Source: Peribacillus sp044761985
GTDB lineage: Bacteria > Bacillota > Bacilli > Bacillales > DSM-1321
DNA: 64,000 bases
NCBI RefSeq assembly: GCF_044761985.1
Contig: NZ_JBIWDK010000007.1
Coordinates: 205,499 to 269,498 of the forward strand
Direction: 5' to 3'
Below are positions 58,917-64,000 of this stretch, in pieces; the first letter of the stretch is position 1; each line of letters begins with the position of its first letter. A model generated the notes under the pieces. That model ran no database searches. It was not told the DNA's origin and was given only the letters and a program-made list of their open reading frames with translations. The position numbers and the translations under genes are program-made.

Positions 58917-60596
58917 TCATAATTGAAATCTTTTAACCTGATCTGTTAACTGTTCAGCCGATGATGCAAGTTCACTGGCATGATTGGTGATTTCATCCAT
59001 TGAAGAGCTGGATTGCTGTGCTGAGGCGGACACTTGTTCAATGCCTGCTGCTGACTCTTCGGAAACGGCTGCAATGTCTTCGACGGCCTGGTTGATTTTT
59101 ATGCTATTGGTAGAGATATAGTGTAAGTCATTCGTTATATGTTGTAACTTTTTGCTCATGGCTCCCACTGAATGGTTGATGGTTTCAAAGGTTTGGCCGG
59201 TAATGGTAATTTGTTGGGTGCCTTCATCTACTTGTGTATATCCATCTTCCAAGGAGTGAACGACGGTTTTAGAACCTGTTTGAATGGCTGTAACAATTCC
59301 AGTAATGTCACCCACAGAATCTGTAACTTGTTCCGCGAGTTTCCGAACTTCTTCGGCGACGACGGCAAATCCTTTTCCATGTTCGCCGGCGCGTGCCGCC
59401 TCGATGGCTGCGTTTAAGGCGAGTAAGTTGGTTTGATTGGAAATGTCCTGTATGACCTGAACGAGCTTTGAAATTTCCTGGGATTGTGAATCGAGGCCTT
59501 TTACCTCATCGACTGCCTGTTTCACAATCCTATCAATCGTTTGCATTTGTTGTACGGATTTGTGCATCATGGTTGTTCCTTCTTTTGTTAAGGACAGGAT
59601 CTCGGTGGAGGTTTGGGAAATTTCTTCTCCTTCACTGTGTGCCTTTTGGATCTTTCCTGAGAATTCTTCCACCATACGGACGATTTCTGTTGCTTGGTTG
59701 GCTTGTGACTCAGAGCCTTCTGACAGCTCGTACATAGTGGTTGCAATTTGACTGCTTCCTTGTTGCACTTCATTTGCCGATTGGGTCAGCTCTTCGCTTT
59801 TGCTTGTAACGGATTCGGATACATTCAGCATGTTTTCGATGATATTGCGAAGGTTTCTCTGCATCTCGTTTGTAGAAAACGTCAATTCCCCGAGTTCATC
59901 GTTTGATGTCTGCTTAAGTGGTGCATGGTTCAGTTCACCTTTTTCCACTAGCTTCATCCTGTCTCGGATCCTTAGGATCGGTTTGGTAATGAGGTTGGCT
60001 GTCACAAGGGCAAGGCCAATTCCTGCTATGACTGTAATGATGGATAAAATGATACTCGTCTTTTTAACGGATTTTCCACTGCTGATGACGGTCTCTCCGG
60101 AAGCGACGATCAGTTTTTCGCGCTCGGAAGCGAGCTCTTTGAAGCCATCCATTATTTCCGTGCTTATGGGCGCTACTTCATTTAGCAATATTTCTTTCGC
60201 CTGTTTTTCATCTCCTTGTTCATACTGGGTAAAGACGCGTTCTTCGATCATGGTTCTCCAATCAATGCTTGTTTCAATGATTTCTTTCGTTCTCTCAGAG
60301 TCGGATAAGTCTAATAGCTCTTCTTGTAGGTGTTTGCTTTCTTCGGTATAAGCTAGGAAATCCTCTTTATATTGTTCATCTCCAAATAGGATATACCCTC
60401 TAACAAATGCCATTCTTTGCGAAAGGTTATAGAGTAATTGTTCATCTTTAATAAGAAGAGGCAATTCATGGTCGATGATATCTCTAGAATGTTTAAGAGA
60501 CTTATTGCTGCTGTAAATACTATAGGCTCCTAATATGATGCATAAAGATATGACTAGCATAAATGCTAACAATACCTTTGTTTTAATCTTTTTCAA
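58917..60596 (-). CDS. Methyl-accepting chemotaxis protein with four-helix sensor
   Basis: A 559-residue chemoreceptor: helix 1 (about 5-28), a ~150-residue all-helical periplasmic-type sensor (4HB_MCP-like, with ERVFTQYEQGDEKQAKEILL), helix 2 (about 182-203), HAMP (NLITKPILRIRDRMKLVEKG) and the signalling domain with tip QTNLLALNAAIEAARAGEHG. The ligand is not known. The start is a TTG at 60596 with AAAAAGGGG before it. It belongs to a different sensor class from the dCache receptor at 44705 and is not linked to it. Confidence 0.9.
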   Translation of the reverse strand: MKKIKTKVLLAFMLVISLCIILGAYSIYSSNKSLKHSRDIIDHELPLLIKDEQLLYNLSQRMAFVRGYILFGDEQYKEDFLAYTEESKHLQEELLDLSDSERTKEIIETSIDWRTMIEERVFTQYEQGDEKQAKEILLNEVAPISTEIMDGFKELASEREKLIVASGETVISSGKSVKKTSIILSIITVIAGIGLALVTANLITKPILRIRDRMKLVEKGELNHAPLKQTSNDELGELTFSTNEMQRNLRNIIENMLNVSESVTSKSEELTQSANEVQQGSSQIATTMYELSEGSESQANQATEIVRMVEEFSGKIQKAHSEGEEISQTSTEILSLTKEGTTMMHKSVQQMQTIDRIVKQAVDEVKGLDSQSQEISKLVQVIQDISNQTNLLALNAAIEAARAGEHGKGFAVVAEEVRKLAEQVTDSVGDITGIVTAIQTGSKTVVHSLEDGYTQVDEGTQQITITGQTFETINHSVGAMSKKLQHITNDLHYISTNSIKINQAVEDIAAVSEESAAGIEQVSASAQQSSSSMDEITNHASELASSAEQLTDQVKRFQL

Positions 60597-60722
60597 GTAT
60601 ACGGCCCCTTTTTCGGTAGATTAGTTTACCTTCTGTTTATCGGAAATGGGGACCGATATTTAAAGAGAAAAGGGGAAATTGGGCTGAAAAGACAGGGGAT
60701 TTCTTTGTTTTTATGGAATATA

Positions 60723-60752
60723 TTGATATGATCCCGCATATTGCGTTATGAT
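60723..60752 (+). promoter_or_regulatory. SigA promoter of queCDE
   Basis: TTGATA (60723-60728), an 18-base spacer and TATGAT (60747-60752), ending about 20 bases before the riboswitch leader. Confidence 0.65.
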
Positions 60753-60771
60753 TATAGAGAAAAGATTATAA

Positions 60772-60858
60772 TCCGCTTTAGGCGGAAGAGGTTCTAGCTA
60801 CCCTCTCAAAAAAACTAAGGAAAAGCAGCACTCTATTCTTAGGGTGCTGTTTTTTTCC
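60772..60858 (+). ncRNA. preQ1-I riboswitch controlling queCDE
   Basis: A small hairpin CCGCtttaGGCGG is followed by AGAGGTTCTAGCTACCCTCT-CAAAAAAACTAAGG, the class-I preQ1 aptamer (60787-60820) with its A-rich tail that forms the pseudoknot. A terminator hairpin (CAGCACTctattcttAGGGTGCTG, T7) follows. preQ1 binding should favour termination and switch queuosine synthesis off. Confidence 0.95.
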
Positions 60859-60879
60859 GTAAAAAAGGAGTTTTTCATA

Positions 60880-61545
60880 ATGTTGAAGAAAGAAAAGGCA
60901 GTAGTGGTGTTTAGTGGGGGACAAGACAGTACGACGTGTTTATTCTGGGCCATGAAGCGTTTTTCGGAAGTGGAGGCAGTGACGTTTGATTATAATCAGC
61001 GTCATAGCTTGGAAATTGATTGTGCACGGAATATTGCAAAGGAACTGGACATCCCCCATCATGTTTTGGATATGTCGTTGTTGAACCAGTTGGCGCCGAA
61101 CGCGTTGACGAGAAGTGACATTGCTGTGGCGGACGGGGAAGAAGGGGAGTTACCGTCTACATTCGTACCGGGAAGGAATTTACTGTTCTTGTCCTTCGCA
61201 GGAGTGCTTGCAAGCCAAATTGGGGCGAAGCATATTGTAACGGGTGTTTGTGAGACGGACTTTAGCGGATATCCAGACTGCCGGGATGTGTTCATTAAAT
61301 CGTTGAATGTCACTTTGAATCTCTCGATGGATCAGTCTTTTGTTATAGATACGCCGCTTATGTGGCTGAATAAAGAAGAAACATGGGAAATGGCGGATCA
61401 ACTGGGTGCCTTTGATTTCGTTCGTGAAAAGACGCTGACTTGTTATAACGGAATCATAGCAGATGGCTGTGGGGAGTGTCCGGCATGCAAGCTTCGAAAA
61501 AAGGGTCTGGATGACTATGTGATTAGACGGCAGGTGAACCTATAA
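60880..61545 (+). CDS. queC: 7-cyano-7-deazaguanine synthase QueC
   Basis: A 221-residue ATP pyrophosphatase that turns carboxy-deazaguanine and ammonia into preQ0. VVVFSGGQDSTTCLFW is the PP-loop (SGGxDS), RHSLEID and TGVCETDFSGYPDCR are family-specific, and the zinc site is CGECPACKLRKKG (four Cys region near the end, including the preceding TCYN Cys). The start at 60880 follows AAAGGAG; the longer frame from 60844 begins inside the terminator. First gene of queCDE and under the preQ1 riboswitch. Confidence 0.97.
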   Translation: MLKKEKAVVVFSGGQDSTTCLFWAMKRFSEVEAVTFDYNQRHSLEIDCARNIAKELDIPHHVLDMSLLNQLAPNALTRSDIAVADGEEGELPSTFVPGRNLLFLSFAGVLASQIGAKHIVTGVCETDFSGYPDCRDVFIKSLNVTLNLSMDQSFVIDTPLMWLNKEETWEMADQLGAFDFVREKTLTCYNGIIADGCGECPACKLRKKGLDDYVIRRQVNL

Positions 61546-62015
61546 TGTATGGGTTCAAGATTGTCGATAAGCTTCAAAAAATAGAACAGGACATTCATCG
61601 TAATCAATTGAACTATCATCAAAGACGGGTGCTCGTGAGCAAGGAATTCACGTTTGATGCAGCTCATCATCTTCATGATTATGAAGGGAAATGCAAGAAT
61701 CTGCATGGCCATACGTATAAAGTCATTTTTGGCATAAGCGGCTATAATGATTCCCGTGGGTTGATGATCGACTTTGGCGACATCAAAGAAATCTGGAAAA
61801 AAGAAATCGACATTCATCTTGACCACCGCTATTTGAATGAAACGCTGCCACTTATGAATACAACAGCTGAAAATATCGTCGTCTGGATTTATGAAAAGAT
61901 GGCTGATGCCCTGCAAAACAAGGACTATAAAGGGGCTAGGGTTGAATTTGTCCGTCTTTATGAAACGCCGACGAGTTATGCTGAAGCAAGACGGGAGTGG
62001 ATGGACTGTGAGTAA
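61545..62015 (+). CDS. queD: 6-carboxytetrahydropterin synthase QueD
   Basis: A 156-residue T-fold enzyme that converts dihydroneopterin triphosphate to 6-carboxy-tetrahydropterin. CKNLHGHTYKV (zinc His pair and catalytic Cys), FDAAHHLHDY (zinc His) and DHRYLNE are intact. The start overlaps the queC stop (TAATG). There is an N-terminal extension of about 30 residues (YGFKIVDKLQKIEQDIHRNQ) before the core, as in the Bacillus enzyme. Confidence 0.95.
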   Translation: MYGFKIVDKLQKIEQDIHRNQLNYHQRRVLVSKEFTFDAAHHLHDYEGKCKNLHGHTYKVIFGISGYNDSRGLMIDFGDIKEIWKKEIDIHLDHRYLNETLPLMNTTAENIVVWIYEKMADALQNKDYKGARVEFVRLYETPTSYAEARREWMDCE

Positions 62016-62736
62016 GCTGCCCGTCATGGAAATCTTCGGGCCGACCATTCAAGGGGAAGGCATGGTCATCGGGCAAAAGACGATGTTCGTCCGGACAGCT
62101 GGGTGCGACTATTCATGTGCTTGGTGTGATTCCGCCTTCACTTGGGATGGGACAGGAAAGGAAGATATCGTCCACATGACAGCTGAAGAAATATGGGAGG
62201 AGCTAAAACTCAAGGGAGGCAAGGGTTTCTCCTTCGTGACGATATCCGGGGGCAATCCCGGCCTCTTGAAGAATATGGCTGAGTTAATCACCCTTTTAAA
62301 AGAGAAGAACATCAGAATTGGCGTGGAGACACAAGGTAGCCGGTGGCAGGATTGGTTTCTCGATATTGATGAACTGACGATATCACCAAAACCGCCAAGT
62401 TCAAGGATGAAGACCGATTTTGAAGTGCTTGATGATATCCTATCTAAGCTTTCCAATAGAAGGGATGAAAATCAAATCTCTTTGAAGATTGTCGTATTTG
62501 ATGAAGCTGATTATCAATATGCGAAGAATGTACATGCCCGCTATCCAGGCATTCCTTATTACCTGCAGGTAGGCAATGATGACAGCGTGACGACGGACGA
62601 TCGGCAGCTGGTCAGTGAACTGTTGGGAAAATATGAACAGTTAATTAATCGGGTGATTGCCGATGACGAACTGAATGATGTGAAGGTGCTCCCCCAGCTG
62701 CACACGTATATCTGGGGAAATAAACGGGGCGTGTAA
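62008..62736 (+). CDS. queE: 7-carboxy-7-deazaguanine synthase QueE
   Basis: A 242-residue radical-SAM enzyme making carboxy-deazaguanine. The cluster motif CDYSCAWC (Cx3Cx2C), EIFGPTIQGEG (start), TISGGNPGL and GVETQGS are present. The GTG at 62008 overlaps queD's last codons and lies behind GGGAGTGG; longer frames run inside queD. In B. subtilis queF follows in the operon; here the operon ends with queE, so preQ0-to-preQ1 reduction is encoded elsewhere or replaced by uptake through the transporter at 62985. Confidence 0.95.
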   Translation: MSKLPVMEIFGPTIQGEGMVIGQKTMFVRTAGCDYSCAWCDSAFTWDGTGKEDIVHMTAEEIWEELKLKGGKGFSFVTISGGNPGLLKNMAELITLLKEKNIRIGVETQGSRWQDWFLDIDELTISPKPPSSRMKTDFEVLDDILSKLSNRRDENQISLKIVVFDEADYQYAKNVHARYPGIPYYLQVGNDDSVTTDDRQLVSELLGKYEQLINRVIADDELNDVKVLPQLHTYIWGNKRGV

Positions 62737-62831
62737 GGAAAAGGATGGGGAGGTCATACTTTCTATTAAATGCCGTTTCTCTTCTATTATATGTTCTTTA
62801 CTTTTAGATACGCGAGGGGGTACTTTTATCC

Positions 62832-62860
62832 TTGATTTACTCCCGTATCCAAGATAAGAT
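62832..62860 (+). promoter_or_regulatory. SigA promoter of the transporter
   Basis: TTGATT (62832-62837), 17 bases, TAAGAT (62855-62860), just before the second riboswitch. Confidence 0.6.
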
Positions 62861-62877
62861 GAAAAAGGAAAAAAGAT

Positions 62878-62963
62878 AATCCGCTTGAGGCGGAAGAGGT
62901 TCTAGCTACCCTCTCAAAAAAACTAAGGAGAACAGCACTCTTTCTTAGGGTGCTGTTTTTTCC
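62878..62963 (+). ncRNA. Second preQ1-I riboswitch
   Basis: Almost the same sequence as the one at 60772: CCGCttgaGGCGG, AGAGGTTCTAGCTACCCTCT-CAAAAAAACTAAGG (62892-62927), then the terminator CAGCACTctttcttAGGGTGCTG and TTTTTT. It lies directly before the queuosine-precursor transporter, so both supply routes respond to the same signal. Confidence 0.95.
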
Positions 62964-62984
62964 TATAAAAGGAGATTGTAAGAA

Positions 62985-63545
62985 ATGTTAAGAGTTCTAT
63001 TGTATTTATTGTCCATTGTGACCGCGAATGTGGTCACAGCCGCTTTTATGCCATTGCAATTTGGTATGTTCATCATCCCGATGGGGACATTGTTGATCGG
63101 AGGGACCTTCATCTTCCGTGATTTAGTTCAAAATAAATTTGGCAGGGCAAGGACTTATCTGTGCATTATTCTAGCATTAATTTTATCAGCAAGTGTATCA
63201 TTCTTGTTAGGGGATACATTATTAATCGTATTTGCTTCAGCCCTTTCATTCGTGGTGGCGGAAACGGCAGATACGGAAATATATACTCGATTGAAGCTAC
63301 CATTAAGTTGGAGGGTATTTTACTCAGGGGTAGTTGGAGGCTTTTTCGATTCCGCAATATTTGTGGTGATTGGGCTTAGTCCACTGGGGGCGAACATCTT
63401 GCCGTGGTCCTCTGTACCAGCCGCGATTGTTGGTCAAATTATTGTCAAAACGGTCATTCAGTCAATAGGGGCCATTTTATTAGGGAAAATCCATGTAAGG
63501 CTTGATAAGCGGATCAATAATGGAGGGAATGCGCTTGATGGATGA
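62985..63545 (+). CDS. Queuosine-precursor transporter, YhhQ/VUT family
   Basis: A 186-residue, six-helix membrane protein of the YhhQ/VUT family (COG1738). FIIPMGTLLIGGTFIFRDLV with its -RDLV and VVAETADTEIYTRLK (the ETADT-like core) are the family hallmarks; the C-terminal helices end in KTVIQSIGAILLGKI. The E. coli homologue takes up preQ0 and preQ1. The preQ1 riboswitch in its leader makes the substrate assignment firm. Ribosome site AAAGGAGATTG precedes the ATG. Confidence 0.93.
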   Translation: MLRVLLYLLSIVTANVVTAAFMPLQFGMFIIPMGTLLIGGTFIFRDLVQNKFGRARTYLCIILALILSASVSFLLGDTLLIVFASALSFVVAETADTEIYTRLKLPLSWRVFYSGVVGGFFDSAIFVVIGLSPLGANILPWSSVPAAIVGQIIVKTVIQSIGAILLGKIHVRLDKRINNGGNALDG

Positions 63546-63690
63546 TTCTAAAGAAGAAGATAAGTGCTATTGCTTGGAGGCTTTTCGCGAGAAGTATGGT
63601 CCGCAAGTCCAAGGAGAATGCTTGAAGCTTTCTTGTGCCAACTACAGAAAGCATAACCTTGATAAGCTAGAATCGAGAGAATGCGAGTAA
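63538..63690 (+). CDS. Cys-rich small protein after the transporter
   Basis: A 50-residue protein that starts MDDSKEEDKCYCLEAFREKY and has four Cys (CYC, GEC, LSC). The ATG at 63538 lies nine bases after GGAGGG and overlaps the transporter's end by eight bases, so the two are translationally coupled. The Cys arrangement could bind zinc. I do not know the family. Its position suggests a link to queuosine-precursor handling, but that is inference. Confidence 0.62.
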   Translation: MDDSKEEDKCYCLEAFREKYGPQVQGECLKLSCANYRKHNLDKLESRECE

Positions 63691-63692
63691 AC

Positions 63693-64000
63693 AAAAGGGG
63701 CTGTCCCAAAAGTCAGGAAAATGACTTTTAGGGCAACCCTTTTTTTATGAAATTTATGCACAAAAAAATCGCCCTTTTTAGTAAAATGAAGTTACCACAC
63801 ACCATTTACGAAAGGACGATTTTTTATGAGCAATCCAAAGATCACTACAGAAAATTATAACATGGAACAAACTATACTACCACTCACCATTCAAGAGGAA
63901 ACTATCGTTCCTCAAAAACGAAATTCTACACCTACTTTTATTCCCTATGATAACCAACAAACCACTGTTATTTTTGACATTCAGGATCTCATTCCGGTTC
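63693..64000 (+). mobile_element. Left end of an insertion sequence, probably IS1182 family
   Basis: The end reads AAAAGGGGCTGTCCCAAAAG and continues as a long imperfect palindrome (to about 63746, ending GGGCAACCCTTTTTTT) that acts as a terminator against outside transcription. The transposase gene follows at 63826 and is cut by the window edge. IR length, hairpin and the transposase N-terminus point to IS1182; this is a judgement from memory. The same 19-base end occurs in the two MITE-like repeats. Confidence 0.75.
63826..64000 (+). CDS. IS transposase, N-terminal 58 residues only
   Basis: ATG after GAAAGGACG, encoding MSNPKITTENYNMEQTILPL... then TPTFIPYDNQQTTVIFDIQD. The ending FDIQDLIP is the usual opening of the N-terminal DUF772-type domain of IS1182 transposases (typically ~450-560 aa). 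The rest lies outside the window, so its integrity is unknown. Confidence 0.7.
   Translation, partial: MSNPKITTENYNMEQTILPLTIQEETIVPQKRNSTPTFIPYDNQQTTVIFDIQDLIPV

Noticed and set aside
59800..60351. 183-codon plus-strand frame antisense to a chemoreceptor
   Set aside because: It mirrors the well-supported chemoreceptor coding sequence; Ser/Phe-rich composition is typical of antisense frames and no ribosome site is present.

Overview
The window looks like chromosomal DNA of a spore-forming Bacillaceae member, plausibly the Peribacillus / Bacillus simplex group (inference from gene content, not from a marker gene). The support is strong AGGAGG-type ribosome sites with many TTG/GTG starts, compact rho-independent terminators, AbrB with Spo0A-box-like sites, a RocR/RocD arginine-ornithine locus with a sigma-54 promoter, a TcyP-type cystine transporter, preQ1-I riboswitches on queuosine genes and a capBCADE polyglutamate capsule operon. 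Most of the window is moderately AT-rich; about 27.4-33.5 kb is visibly more AT-rich and looks acquired.

Layout. 0-25 kb is ordinary chromosomal content: two tandem EEP-fold phosphoesterases (one exported), a PLD enzyme, transporters (CynX-type MFS, LysE, TcyP), an MBL hydrolase, a PAP2 phosphatase, a YrzF-like kinase lying downstream of an apparently orphan yybP-ykoY (Mn2+) riboswitch, then rocR-rocD, an amidohydrolase, a P450, two Nudix enzymes and Ogt. 25.5-27.1 kb holds psiE and a catE-like dioxygenase behind a strong promoter with an operator palindrome. 27.4-33.5 kb is an accessory region: a broken internal piece of fusA, a small unknown gene, an 1175-residue SIR2-domain protein that resembles defence-associated sirtuins, and a multiply frameshifted tyrosine recombinase resembling the GmtY integrases of defence-rich mobile islands. 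33.6-49.8 kb returns to chromosomal genes: SNF2 helicase, MarR/DUF3147, tyrosinase, EmrE-family exporter, abrB, acetyltransferases, a beta-lactamase-fold protein, a dCache chemoreceptor and an ArsB/NhaD-type permease.

50.2-57.4 kb is a poly-gamma-glutamate locus: capB-capC-capA-capD-capE in the order known from the anthrax capsule, with the 49-residue CapE, a PGA hydrolase and a LysM/NlpC-P60 hydrolase next to it. CapBCAE would make and export the polymer, CapD would cleave it and attach it to peptidoglycan, and the two hydrolases could trim it. 60.7-63.7 kb is a queuosine module: queC-queD-queE under one preQ1-I riboswitch and a YhhQ-type precursor transporter under a second, nearly identical one.

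Two inverted copies of a 140-bp palindromic element (5.9 and 46.8 kb) share their end sequence with an insertion sequence that enters the window at 63.69 kb; they look like its non-autonomous derivatives and sit exactly between convergent genes. No rRNA, tRNA or CRISPR array was seen.
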